This document shows positions 6,859-14,577 of a stretch of 14,754 bases of DNA, one piece after another (within the stretch, counting starts at the first letter, position 1; each line of letters starts with the position of its first letter). The DNA comes from an uncultured Ruminococcus sp. Its GTDB lineage: Bacteria > Bacillota > Clostridia > Oscillospirales > Ruminococcaceae. Under the pieces are notes generated by a model. It was not told the DNA's origin. It saw only the letters and a program-made list of their open reading frames with translations, and made no database searches. The stretch is taken from contig USEH01000032.1 of NCBI GenBank assembly GCA_900553675.1, positions 1 through 14,754 of the forward strand, written 5' to 3'. Position numbers and translations under genes: made by a program.

Positions 6859-8289
6859 TTATTCCACCTTTATCCTTGTAACATAGTTCATGCTTTCGAC
6901 GACCTCCGAAAAATCGTAGAATGCGGTTATCTCGTATGACTCGCCCTCGTTAAGCTTCAAATAGAAATCAAGGCTGCACCTTCCACCGTAGACGTCGGAA
7001 TACACCGTTTCCCCGTTTGAATCGGTTACGGTGAAGGTTACATATGCGCTTGAATCGCCGGGGTAGCTTGTAAGGGTGAACTTGTAATCGCGGGTCTGCG
7101 GAGCTTCAAAGCTTCCGAAGCTGCGCGTAAACTCGGCTTCTGTGCCGTCCCATGTCTCTGTGGTGCTGTATGAGAACACACCGCTTTCGGGAGCTATGGC
7201 AGTGCTGTCTCCCATATAAAGTGATACGCTCAGCGCAAACAGTGCGATTATTATCGCAGCGGCAGTGCTTACTGCAATTATCATGCTTCTTTTGCTCTTC
7301 TCATAAGGGAGGGCTGAATCCGAGGGCTGAGCGCCGTCTGCGGTGTAGGTTGTCGGCTCGGGCTGATTGTATGAAAGCTCGGACAGCTCATCATCCGGCT
7401 TGGAAGCGTTTGAAGTGTGGGAATATCTGTATTCAAGAATCTCTGCCATCTTCTTGGATCTGAGCAGGAACAGTGTAAGGATTATATAAGGTATCATTGA
7501 GACAAACATGGCAGGTGTGTAGGTGGCAATTTCTCCCACAAGCGAACCGCCCTTTGTAACTCCGGAGGTGAAGGCTGCGCAAAGGTCGATAAAGCCGTGA
7601 ACAAATGCAAGCGCCCAGATGTTGCGGCAGCGATAGTATATCGCGGTGAGAGCCATGCCCATCATGCAGGCAGCTGCCGTCTGAACCAGCGAGCCTACTA
7701 TAACGGTGGAATCAAAATATACTCCATTCGCAGTTATTACCAGTCCCGAAAGGCAGTTGCCGAGGTGCATAAGTCCGAACACAAAGCCCGAACCGATAAC
7801 CGCAGTCCACACTCCTGCCTTGTCGGTGGCGTGCTTATCATAAAACAGGTTTGAGATGATTCCGCGGAAGAAGGTCTCTTCGGTGAAGCCGATCAGGAAC
7901 ACAGTCGCCACAAACACGGCTATTTTCCAAGGGACCTCTATTTCAAGCTTGCTTCCGGGAGCCGCCAGCTCTAAAGCGACCGACTCCACAATTGCAAGCA
8001 GAGATATGACGATAAAATACATCGAGGTCAGAAGTCCCTTGCCGAAGCCTCTGCCGCGCTCGCCCCAGATACTCCATACCTTGAAGAGAGCAGCCAGCCC
8101 GATTCCTACAAGAGCGGTGATGCACTCGCAGGCACCCTGTATAACCCAGTCGCCGTTGGAAAGAAGAAAATCGGGACCGAAGTTTCCAAGTACAATTGCC
8201 GCTGCATTCATCACGACAAAGAATATCACCATGACTATAATTCCGAACACTATCGGGTGTCGGCGGCTTGCCGAAAGATTATTATTCAT
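6859..8289 (-). CDS. CPBP (Abi/CAAX) intramembrane metalloprotease with extra C-terminal domain
   Basis: A 476-residue membrane protein. The N-terminal half has several transmembrane segments and the CPBP motifs: EETFFR at 137-142, FGLMH with His175, and a final-helix motif HGFID with His231 and Asp235. The catalytic residues of Rce1-type proteases are therefore present. After a last hydrophobic segment at about 257-276 there is a charged, Pro/Thr-rich linker (290-330), another transmembrane segment (about 336-358) and a beta-rich tail (360-476) that should lie outside the membrane. CPBP proteins are usually 200-300 residues, so this tail is extra. The ATG at 8289 is chosen because AAAGGA sits about eight bases upstream; the in-frame TTG at 8310 has no such site. 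It starts 26 bases after the valS stop and is probably co-transcribed. The substrate is unknown. Confidence 0.85.
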   Translation of the reverse strand: MNNNLSASRRHPIVFGIIVMVIFFVVMNAAAIVLGNFGPDFLLSNGDWVIQGACECITALVGIGLAALFKVWSIWGERGRGFGKGLLTSMYFIVISLLAIVESVALELAAPGSKLEIEVPWKIAVFVATVFLIGFTEETFFRGIISNLFYDKHATDKAGVWTAVIGSGFVFGLMHLGNCLSGLVITANGVYFDSTVIVGSLVQTAAACMMGMALTAIYYRCRNIWALAFVHGFIDLCAAFTSGVTKGGSLVGEIATYTPAMFVSMIPYIILTLFLLRSKKMAEILEYRYSHTSNASKPDDELSELSYNQPEPTTYTADGAQPSDSALPYEKSKRSMIIAVSTAAAIIIALFALSVSLYMGDSTAIAPESGVFSYSTTETWDGTEAEFTRSFGSFEAPQTRDYKFTLTSYPGDSSAYVTFTVTDSNGETVYSDVYGGRCSLDFYLKLNEGESYEITAFYDFSEVVESMNYVTRIKVE

Positions 8290-8315
8290 ATTTTGTCCTT
8301 TCTCAATCAAAGCGT

Positions 8316-10934
8316 CTATAGCGTTGCTATAGATTGCTCTATTTTTGCAAGCTTTTCTTTAGCTTTTGCAAGCTTTGCCTTTTCGTTTTCAACGAGCTGT
8401 GCGGGGGCTTTTGCCAGGAAGCCCGGGTTGTTAAGCTTTCCGGAGATGATGGTTATATCCTTTTCGACTGCGGTTTTTTCCTTTGTAAGCCTTGCAAGCT
8501 CTTTGTCCTTGTCGATTATCTCGCTTAAGGGGATGAACAGGCGCGCCGAGTCGGTAACGCAGGCAACAGCGTCGGCAATCTGCGGGTCTTCGGCGCTTAT
8601 TTCTACCTTAGAAGCATATGCTAAACGCTCAAAGAACATGATACCCTTTTTAAAGGTTTCAACCTCGTTAGTCTCGATAAACAGCTCAGCCTTTTTGGAC
8701 GGCGGAACGTTCATCTCCGCTCTGCGGTTTCTTACCGCCTTGATAGCGGCGATTATCTTTTCAAAGTCGGCTTCCTCTGCGGGGTAGTCAAGACCGGCTT
8801 CGTAGACAGGGAAGCGCTCCAGCATAAGCGGGGTTCCGCCCTTTAATGCCTGCCAGATTTCCTCGGTGATAAACGGCATGAACGGGTGCAGAAGCTTAAG
8901 GATTCTTATTATCGCCCAGACAAGTATGGTCTGCGCGCTTTCGGCGGTCTTTCCGCCGGCGTTTATACGGGGCTTTGTAAGCTCGATATACCAGTCGCAG
9001 TAAACATCCCAGATAAAGTCGTAAAGCTTGGAAACGGCAACGCCCAGCTCAAACTTTTCAAGATTGTCGTTTACTTCCTTGGCAAGCTTATTCAGCTTGG
9101 AAACAAGCCACTTATCCTCCAATTCAAGATGTTCGGGGAGATTTCCGGTTACCTCAAAGTCATCCGGCAGGTTCATCATTATAAATCTTGTGGCGTTCCA
9201 AAGCTTGTTGGCAAAGTTGCGGCTTGCCTTAACCTTTTCGTCGGAATAACGCATATCGTTTCCGGGGGAGTTGCCCGAAGCAAGCATGAATCTTAAAGCG
9301 TCCGCGCCGTACTGGTCTATTACTTCGAGAGGGTCTATGCCGTTGCCCAGGGATTTCGACATCTTTCTGCCCTGAGAATCCCTTACAAGACCGTGTATCA
9401 AAACGGTATCAAACGGCTTTTTATGCATATGCTCCATGCCCGCAACTATCATACGCGATACCCAGAAGGTGATTATATCGTAGCCCGTAACAAGGGTTGA
9501 GGTGGGATAGAAGTAGTCGAGGTCGGCGGTCTTCTCTGGGAATCCGAGGGTTGAGAACGGCCAGAGAGCCGAGCTGAACCATGTGTCAAGGGTGTCGGGG
9601 TCTTGCCGCATCTCCTTGCCGCACTTGGGGCAGTATGCCTTATCCTCCTTGGTTACAACCGTTTCGCCGCAGTCGTCGCAGTAGAACGCGGGGATCCTAT
9701 GACCCCACCACAGCTGTCGGGATATGCACCAGTCGCGGATATCCTCCATCCAGTTAAAGTAGTTCTTGTCAAAGCGTTCGGGGACGAACTTTATATCTCC
9801 GCTTCTTACAGCTTCGATAGCGGGCTTTGCAAGGTCTGCCATCTTTACAAACCATTGCAGGCTTACCCTTGGCTCGATGGTTGTTCCGCAGCGGTAGCAG
9901 GTGCCAACGTTATGCTCGTGTTCCTCTATCTTAACGAGATATCCGCCCGCTTCGAGGTCGGCAACTATTGCCTTTCTTGCCTCGAATCTGTCCATGCCGG
10001 CGTACTTGGGATAATCGTCGACAATCTTAGCGTCGTCGGTCATGACGTTTATGATAGGCAGATTGTGGCGAACGCCTACTTCAAAGTCGTTGGGGTCGTG
10101 AGCAGGGGTTATCTTAACAACGCCTGTTCCGAACTCCATGTCAACGTAGGCGTCGGCGACAACGGGTATCTCCCTGCCAACAAGCGGCAGAGTTACTGTC
10201 TTGCCAATATATTCCTTATATCTTTCGTCCTTGGGATTTACTGCAACGGCGGTATCGCCCAAAAGTGTTTCGGGACGGGTGGTTGCAAGCTGTAGCCAGC
10301 CCGAGCCGTCGGTAAGCGGGTATCTTAAATGCCAGAAGTGACCCGCCTGATCCTCATATTCAACCTCGGCGTTGGAAATAGATGTTAAGCAGTGCGGACA
10401 CCAGTTAATAATCCGCTCGCCACGATAGATAAGACCCTTGTCGTAATACTTGCAGAATACCTCTTTAACCGCCTTTGAGCAGCCTTCATCTAATGTAAAG
10501 CGCTCGCGCGACCAGTCGCAGGAGGAACCCATCTTTTTCAGCTGGGAGATGATTCTCGAGCCGTACTTATCCTTCCATTCCCATGCGCGCTTTAAAAAGC
10601 CTTCCCTTCCGATATCGTCCTTGGTGATGCCCTCCTTGCGCATGGCTTCAACAATTTTCGCCTCGGTTGCAATGGAAGCATGGTCGGTTCCCGGGAGCCA
10701 GAGGGTTGCATAGCCGTACATACGCTTGTAGCGGATTAAAATATCCTGCAAGGTGTTGTCAAGCGCGTGACCCATATGAAGCTGACCGGTTATGTTCGGC
10801 GGGGGGATAACGATGGTGTAAGGCTTTTTGTCAGGGTCGATAGTCGCCTTGAAGCAGTCGTTTTCGAGCCAATACTGATAGATTTTATCCTCTACCTCTT
10901 TCGGCTCGTAAAGCTTTCCTAATTCTTTTCTCAT
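8316..10934 (-). CDS. valS: valine--tRNA ligase
   Basis: An 872-residue class I aminoacyl-tRNA synthetase that charges tRNA-Val with valine in the cytoplasm. The HIGH signature is HMGH at 53-56 after PPPNITG, and KMSKS is at 524-528. The editing domain has the ATTRPETLLGD motif near 217-227. Zinc-ribbon-like pairs CYRC (346-349), CDDC (419-422) and CPKC (435-438) are present. The last 60-70 residues form the C-terminal coiled-coil arm typical of ValRS (LARLTKEKTAVEKD, then KAKLAKAKEKLAKIEQ). The start at 10934 begins MRKELGKLYEPKEVED, as in family members, and has AAAGGA upstream. Longer upstream starts would run into the T-box terminator. Expression is controlled by the T-box leader. A CPBP protease follows in the same operon, where many Bacilli carry folC. 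Confidence 0.98.
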   Translation of the reverse strand: MRKELGKLYEPKEVEDKIYQYWLENDCFKATIDPDKKPYTIVIPPPNITGQLHMGHALDNTLQDILIRYKRMYGYATLWLPGTDHASIATEAKIVEAMRKEGITKDDIGREGFLKRAWEWKDKYGSRIISQLKKMGSSCDWSRERFTLDEGCSKAVKEVFCKYYDKGLIYRGERIINWCPHCLTSISNAEVEYEDQAGHFWHLRYPLTDGSGWLQLATTRPETLLGDTAVAVNPKDERYKEYIGKTVTLPLVGREIPVVADAYVDMEFGTGVVKITPAHDPNDFEVGVRHNLPIINVMTDDAKIVDDYPKYAGMDRFEARKAIVADLEAGGYLVKIEEHEHNVGTCYRCGTTIEPRVSLQWFVKMADLAKPAIEAVRSGDIKFVPERFDKNYFNWMEDIRDWCISRQLWWGHRIPAFYCDDCGETVVTKEDKAYCPKCGKEMRQDPDTLDTWFSSALWPFSTLGFPEKTADLDYFYPTSTLVTGYDIITFWVSRMIVAGMEHMHKKPFDTVLIHGLVRDSQGRKMSKSLGNGIDPLEVIDQYGADALRFMLASGNSPGNDMRYSDEKVKASRNFANKLWNATRFIMMNLPDDFEVTGNLPEHLELEDKWLVSKLNKLAKEVNDNLEKFELGVAVSKLYDFIWDVYCDWYIELTKPRINAGGKTAESAQTILVWAIIRILKLLHPFMPFITEEIWQALKGGTPLMLERFPVYEAGLDYPAEEADFEKIIAAIKAVRNRRAEMNVPPSKKAELFIETNEVETFKKGIMFFERLAYASKVEISAEDPQIADAVACVTDSARLFIPLSEIIDKDKELARLTKEKTAVEKDITIISGKLNNPGFLAKAPAQLVENEKAKLAKAKEKLAKIEQSIATL

Positions 10935-10971
10935 TGGTTTACAGTCCTTTCGTACCATTTGTTTTTGGGAC

Positions 10972-11004
10972 AAAAAAATCGTCCCAAAGATTAACTTTGA
11001 GACG
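10972..11004 (-). terminator. regulated terminator of the valS T-box
   Basis: CGTCTCAAAG pairs with CTTTGGGACG (one G-U pair) around a five-base loop and is followed by ATTTTTTT. It lies between the T-box sequence and valS, as expected for the terminator that competes with the antiterminator. Confidence 0.9.
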
Positions 11005-11048
11005 AACAGCAATCGCTATCCGCGGTACCACTCAAATTGACGATTCAC

Positions 11049-11139
11049 CCACGCTGATGCACGTAACGGTAGAACCTCCACGCTAACGTGCGTAAAGGGG
11101 TAGAACCTCCACGCTAACGTGCGTAAAGGGGTAGAACCT
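11049..11139 (-). repeat. 31-bp tandem repeats within the T-box leader
   Basis: Two exact 31-bp copies abut (11078-11108 and 11109-11139), with a third diverged 29-bp copy at 11049-11077. Each exact copy can form a small hairpin, CACG-TTAG-CGTG on the minus strand, and contains the self-complementary GGTTCTACC. They lie between the conserved leader stems and the T-box sequence, so they look like tandem copies of the stem III region. Confidence 0.9.
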
Positions 11140-11345
11140 GTCCTCTTTTGCAAGCCCTTTAACGCTGGCATGCGGGCAAAGTCTACTCACCCCGAAAGGG
11201 CTTTCTTTTTGCCGGCTGATAAAGCTACAAAGCGACATTCCTATCACGTGCGGGCTTTCACCGTGCTTTTCCAATAAGAAAAGCTTTGCCCGCCTCTCTA
11301 CACCGTATTCCTGCCGCCACTCTTCGTCTTAGCCTTTATTAGATT

Positions 11346-11374
11346 ATGATATCACGCCGTGCAGGATTTGTCAA
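11346..11374 (-). promoter_or_regulatory. sigma-70 promoter of the T-box-valS-CPBP operon
   Basis: Minus-strand TTGACA (11369-11374), a 17-bp spacer and TATCAT (11346-11351). Transcription would start near 11339, at the base of stem I of the T-box leader. Confidence 0.85.
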
Positions 11375-11385
11375 TACAATTATAC

Positions 11386-11414
11386 GCAAAATTTGCCGCA
11401 AAGCTGCGGCAAAT
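11386..11414 (-). terminator. intrinsic terminator of the interrupted lipoprotein gene
   Basis: A 10-bp stem ATTTGCCGCA / TGCGGCAAAT with a 4-base loop, followed on the minus strand by TTTTG. It lies 38 bases after the end of the lipoprotein frame and directly before the valS promoter. Confidence 0.8.
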
Positions 11415-11451
11415 CTGCTTTAATCGGATGTTTTGGAATCGGGAGCTTCTA

Positions 11452-11865
11452 TTATTCCTCTTCGATGGATGGTTCCGGCTCGCTGACTTCAATTGCCGGT
11501 TCCGGATCGCCTAATCCGAAATCGGACGATATCTCCACTACCTGCGGCAGGGATGAATAAAAAAGTATTTCTTCGGCGTTGGCTTCCACGATAATTGTAG
11601 AGGTATAATCCCCCGCATATATAACCTTGCGCTCTTTTGGGATATAGTTTGCTATAAATTCGTCATTTAGTCTGGTGTATTCTCTTTTGAGTATTGCTCG
11701 TCTTGCTGCAATCAGAGCGTTAATGTATTCCGCCTCCTCCTGCCGCTTTTCGGGCGAGGTGTCGTTTTCGGCAGGCTCATCTACAGATAAATTGTCATCG
11801 TCCTGCTCTTCGGGTTTAAAGCCGTATTCCGAATAAACAAGGGCATCTATTTCGTCATCCGGCAA
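11452..11865 (-). CDS. downstream half of an interrupted secreted protein, possible I9-like inhibitor fold
   Basis: A 137-codon open frame that is the same reading frame as the lipoprotein upstream, separated from it by one TAA. It has no ATG; the first possible start is a TTG at 11865 with GGAG seven bases before it, so independent re-initiation is possible but weak. The product would be acidic, with a helix (EEAEYINALIAARRAILKRE), then a beta-rich part (KVIYAGDYTSTIIVEANAEE) ending VVEIS, and a Pro/Glu-rich tail. That pattern resembles the peptidase-inhibitor I9 (subtilisin propeptide) fold, which is a weak match by eye. It lacks a signal peptide of its own. I regard it as the second half of the gene starting at 12300. 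Confidence 0.6.
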   Translation of the reverse strand: MPDDEIDALVYSEYGFKPEEQDDDNLSVDEPAENDTSPEKRQEEAEYINALIAARRAILKREYTRLNDEFIANYIPKERKVIYAGDYTSTIIVEANAEEILFYSSLPQVVEISSDFGLGDPEPAIEVSEPEPSIEEE

Positions 11866-11895
11866 GTTCTCACTCCAGAGATATACTTCGATTAT

Positions 11896-12300
11896 TTACT
11901 CCGGTTGAGCATTCGCGACCCAGTCCCTCAGCTCCGGCGAGAGCTTTTCGGGGCGCTCGGCGATGGCTTCGGGTTCCGGCAGTGGGACATCCTCGGTGGT
12001 GGTCTTAACCGTCTCCGGCTTTTTGGTGGTTGTGGATTTGGTCTTCTCGGTCGGCTTTGTTGTAGTTGCCTCTGTTGTGGGCTGAGTGGTCGGCTCGGAG
12101 GACGGCTCTGTTGTCGGCTCGGTGGCTTCGGTTGTGGGCTCTGTTGTCGGCTCGGTGGGTGCTTCCGTCGGAAGGGATTCGGAAGTGACATCAACGGTAG
12201 CGGGCGGCTCCAAAGATGCCTTGTCCCCCTTGGCGCAGGCTGAAAGCAGGATAATCGCGGATAAAGCGGCGAGTAAAACTTTGATGGGCTTGATTCTCAT
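11896..12300 (-). CDS. secreted lipoprotein with Thr/Pro/Glu-rich linker, cut by an in-frame stop
   Basis: A 134-residue product as read. Residues 1-21 are a signal peptide with lipobox LSAC, and Cys22 would be lipidated and anchored to the outer face of the membrane. Residues about 40-100 are a low-complexity linker of Thr, Pro and Glu repeats (TEPTTEPTTEATEPTTEP), then a short folded start KLSPELRDWVANAQPE. The stop TAA at 11896-11898 ends it, but the frame reads on as IIEVYLWSENLPDDEIDA into the next ORF. The whole, 11452-12300, would make about 282 codons and is probably the ancestral gene. The ATG at 12300 has AGGAGG just upstream and a consensus promoter at 12337-12366. The function of the folded domain is unknown; it may be an inhibitor- or protease-related surface protein. 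Confidence 0.8.
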   Translation of the reverse strand: MRIKPIKVLLAALSAIILLSACAKGDKASLEPPATVDVTSESLPTEAPTEPTTEPTTEATEPTTEPSSEPTTQPTTEATTTKPTEKTKSTTTKKPETVKTTTEDVPLPEPEAIAERPEKLSPELRDWVANAQPE

Positions 12301-12336
12301 ATGTCCTCCTATTGTCCGAATGCTTTTTATGACTTC

Positions 12337-12366
12337 ATTATAACACTCCCTCCGAGTGATTGTCAA
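12337..12366 (-). promoter_or_regulatory. sigma-70 promoter for the lipoprotein gene with inverted repeat in its spacer
   Basis: Minus-strand TTGACA (12361-12366), an 18-bp spacer and TATAAT (12337-12342). The spacer contains the inverted repeat CACTC-N5-GAGTG (12344-12358), which is well placed for a repressor operator. The regulator is unknown. Confidence 0.8.
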
Positions 12367-12587
12367 GTCTTTACAATATGTGGGGCGTGGCAGTGGAAGC
12401 CGCACGCATGATAAACCCCGAATACAACCCCAAGAGCCACTTAAGTCAGATACGGAGCAGTTTAAAATTCATCGCCGTAAGGATACCTATACTTTTCTCT
12501 TTTCTCTCTTCTCTCTTATCTGGCGGCGTCAATCCACATCCGCCGCTTTAGCTCCCCCAAAAAAACTGTCCAACTTGCCCAAAAACA
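12367..12587. other. divergent spacer between the lipoprotein and xylB promoters
   Basis: No coding region, RNA gene or terminator is supported here. It contains a pyrimidine-rich run at about 12488-12520 (mostly C and T). The longer xylB frame starting at 12356 crosses it, but its extra residues do not look like FGGY kinase sequence. Confidence 0.6.
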
Positions 12588-12616
12588 TTGACATCCGTGC
12601 CGCTTTATGGTATAGT
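12588..12616 (+). promoter_or_regulatory. sigma-70 promoter for xylB
   Basis: TTGACA (12588-12593), a 17-bp spacer and TATAGT (12611-12616), followed 33 bases later by the ATG. GGAGG at 12638-12642 is the ribosome site. Confidence 0.85.
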
Positions 12617-12649
12617 ATGATAAGAAAATTATATTACGGAGGAATAATT

Positions 12650-14173
12650 ATGGCATATATTATTGGCGTAGATATCGGAACAAGCGGCACCAAAACCGTT
12701 TTGTTCGACGAAGCCGGCAAGGTAATCGCTTCAAAAACAATTGAGTACCCCATGTACCAGCCCCAGAACGGCTATGCAGAGCAGGACCCCGCAGACTGGG
12801 CAAACGCTGCTATCAAAACCATCAAGGCAGTAGTTGCGCAGTCGGGAGTTAAGAAAGAGGACGTTAAGGGCATAGGTCTTTCCGGACAGATGCACGGTCT
12901 TGTCATGCTCGACAAGGACAACGAGGTTATCCGCCGCTCTATCATCTGGTGCGATCAGCGCACCGCCAACGAGGTCGACGAAATGAACCGCGTTTTAGGC
13001 AGAGAAAAGCTTATAGAAATCACCGCAAATCCCGCCCTCACCGGCTGGACTGCCGCTAAGATTCTCTGGGTTAAGAATAACGAGCCTGAAAATTACGAGC
13101 GCTGCCGTCACATCCTTCTGCCCAAGGACTACATAAGATTTGTTTTAACCCACGAATACGCCACCGAGGTTTCAGACGCTTCGGGTATGCAGCTTTTAAA
13201 CGTCGCCGAAAGAGACTGGTCGGATGAGGTTATCGAAACGCTGGGACTCGACAAGCACATGCTGGGCAAGGTTTACGAATCCTGCGAGGTTACCGGCGGT
13301 CTGACAAAGGAAATCGCCGAAGAGGTTGGTCTGTGCGAAGGCACAATAGTTGTCGGCGGCGCGGGCGACAATGCGGCTGCGGCTGTCGGCACCGGCGTTG
13401 TTGAGGACGGCAAGGCGTTTACCACCATCGGCACCTCGGGCGTTGTATTTGCTCACACCTCTAAGGTTACAATAGATAAGCTTGGCAGAGTTCACACCTG
13501 CTGCGCGGCTGTCCCCGGCTGCTGGCACGTTATGGGCGTTACTCAGGGCGCGGGTCTCTCTTTAAAGTGGTTCAGAGATAACTTCTGCAACGCCGAAAAG
13601 GAAACCGCCAAGATGATGGGTGTTGACGCTTATTATCTCATGGACAAGGAAGCCGACACCGTTCCGATAGGCGCAAACAGACTTTTGTATCTCCCCTACC
13701 TGATGGGCGAAAGAACCCCTCACCTCGACCCCGACGCAAGAGGCGTATTCTTTGGTCTTTCCGCTATGCACGAAAAGAAGGATTTGCTCCGCGCCGTTAT
13801 GGAGGGCGTTTCCTACTCATTGCGCGACTGCGTTGAGGTGTTCAGACAGATGGACGTTAACGTTTCCGACATGATGGCTTGCGGTGGAGGCGGCTCCAGC
13901 CCGCTGTGGAGACAGATGCTCGCCGATTTGTACGCCTGCCCCGTTAAGACGGCTTCCTCCAAGGAGGGTCCCGCTTTAGGCGTTGCAATACTTGCAGGCG
14001 TCGGCGCAGGAATATACTCTAGCGTGCCCGAGGCTTGCTCCGCTGTCATCAAGACCGACAAGATTCAGCAGCCTATTGCCGAGAATGTTCCCAAGTATGA
14101 GGAGTGCTACAAGCTCTACACCGAGATTTACCCCGCACTCAAGGCAAGCTACAAAAAGCTTGTTAAGATCTGA
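12650..14173 (+). CDS. xylB: xylulokinase
   Basis: A 507-residue FGGY-family sugar kinase that phosphorylates D-xylulose with ATP to D-xylulose 5-phosphate, feeding the pentose phosphate pathway. The N-terminal phosphate-1 motif is DIGTSGTKT (8-16). MHG at 81-83 and WCDQRT at 100-105 are typical of XylB rather than glycerol kinase. The catalytic base is Asp240 in GAGDNAAAAVG. Also present are TIGTSGVVF, GERTPHLDPDARGVFFGL and the C-terminal adenosine motif GGGGSSPLWRQ. The length matches the family (about 485-510). I chose the ATG at 12650 because it starts MAYIIGVDIG and has GGAGG seven bases upstream; the upstream extension to 12356 is non-coding. It has its own promoter and terminator. No xylA, xylose transporter or XylR is in the window, so the substrate is inferred from the protein alone. 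Confidence 0.93.
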   Translation: MAYIIGVDIGTSGTKTVLFDEAGKVIASKTIEYPMYQPQNGYAEQDPADWANAAIKTIKAVVAQSGVKKEDVKGIGLSGQMHGLVMLDKDNEVIRRSIIWCDQRTANEVDEMNRVLGREKLIEITANPALTGWTAAKILWVKNNEPENYERCRHILLPKDYIRFVLTHEYATEVSDASGMQLLNVAERDWSDEVIETLGLDKHMLGKVYESCEVTGGLTKEIAEEVGLCEGTIVVGGAGDNAAAAVGTGVVEDGKAFTTIGTSGVVFAHTSKVTIDKLGRVHTCCAAVPGCWHVMGVTQGAGLSLKWFRDNFCNAEKETAKMMGVDAYYLMDKEADTVPIGANRLLYLPYLMGERTPHLDPDARGVFFGLSAMHEKKDLLRAVMEGVSYSLRDCVEVFRQMDVNVSDMMACGGGGSSPLWRQMLADLYACPVKTASSKEGPALGVAILAGVGAGIYSSVPEACSAVIKTDKIQQPIAENVPKYEECYKLYTEIYPALKASYKKLVKI

Positions 14174-14198
14174 CATCTTCTTAATTTCTTTTTAACAT

Positions 14199-14247
14199 CG
14201 CACCATGGCGGACGGTTCACATCTGAGCCGCCCGCTGTGGCGTTTTT
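14199..14247 (+). terminator. intrinsic terminator of xylB
   Basis: An imperfect GC-rich stem: the left arm, about 14199-14218, contains GCGGACGGTTC and pairs with GAGCCGCCCGCTGTGGCG, followed by five T residues. It begins 25 bases after the xylB stop. Confidence 0.75.
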
Positions 14248-14284
14248 GGGGGATATACGAGTGGGACGATTCTGAATAAAAGAA

Positions 14285-14325
14285 GGACGATTATAGAGGG
14301 GTAAATAATCGTCCAATCGTCATTC
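14285..14325 (-). repeat. left arm of 41-bp inverted repeat, palindromic unit 1 (inverted)
   Basis: Contains the hairpin GGACGATTAT (14285-14294), a 10-base loop and ATAATCGTCC (14305-14314), then AATCGTCATTC. The reverse complement of all 41 bases equals the right arm at 14578-14618 except for one base in the loop. An extra GGGACGATT at 14263-14271 precedes it. Confidence 0.95.
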
Positions 14326-14577
14326 TACGCTTTAAATAGTTAAAGCGAACTATGTATAATATTAATTTCCCGTATAAGTATAAAAAGTACCTACTGTATT
14401 TACGGCTCTGTCATTCCGGACAGGCAGGATATTGTCAAGAATAAATATTTCTATTGACTATAAAACAATTAGCTATTACTGTTTAATCAGAATTTATTAT
14501 TACTACGTGGAATATCACTGTTAAAATATAGTATTAATAGTATAATATATATAAATACTTTTATGCATTAAATCGCT

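Larger units (their letters stand above)
10972..11339 (-). promoter_or_regulatory. T-box riboswitch leader of valS (tRNA-Val responsive)
   Basis: The leader runs from the promoter toward valS on the minus strand. Stem I includes AGAGAGGCGGGC, the distal-loop sequence GGTGAAAGCC and a specifier region GGAATGTCGC whose GUC (11234-11236) is a valine codon matching the operon. A stem follows with AAGCCCTTT pairing with AAAGGGCTT around a CAGCGTTA element. The T-box bulge sequence GAGTGGTACCGCGG lies at 11019-11032, then the terminator at 10972-11004. Uncharged tRNA-Val would favour antitermination and raise valS expression. The leader is long (about 370 nt) because of tandem repeats at 11049-11139. 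Confidence 0.93.

Noticed and set aside
9603..10295. 230-codon plus-strand ORF inside valS
   Set aside because: It lies entirely opposite a strongly conserved valS region and has no recognisable domain or start signal.
10935..11012. N-terminal extension of valS to the ORF start at 11012
   Set aside because: It would translate the T-box terminator. The family start at 10934 has a ribosome site and the expected first residues.
11905..12243. Glycine/cysteine-rich ORF on the plus strand opposite the lipoprotein
   Set aside because: It is the shadow of the Thr/Pro/Glu repeat codons read in reverse, with low complexity and no ribosome site.
12378..12470. Possible antisense tRNA in the spacer before xylB
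   Set aside because: The translated frame resembles spurious tRNA-antisense ORFs, but there is no GGTTCGAA T-loop, no closing acceptor stem and no anticodon stem that pairs.
12356..12649. Upstream in-frame extension of xylB to residue 605
   Set aside because: The extra residues do not resemble FGGY kinases, and the promoter at 12588-12616 and the GGAGG at 12638-12642 lie inside it. The real start is 12650.
14454..14546. Promoter within the AT-rich core (TTGACT at 14454, TATAAT at 14541)
   Set aside because: The two hexamers are about 80 bases apart, and neither has a partner at 16-18 bp.
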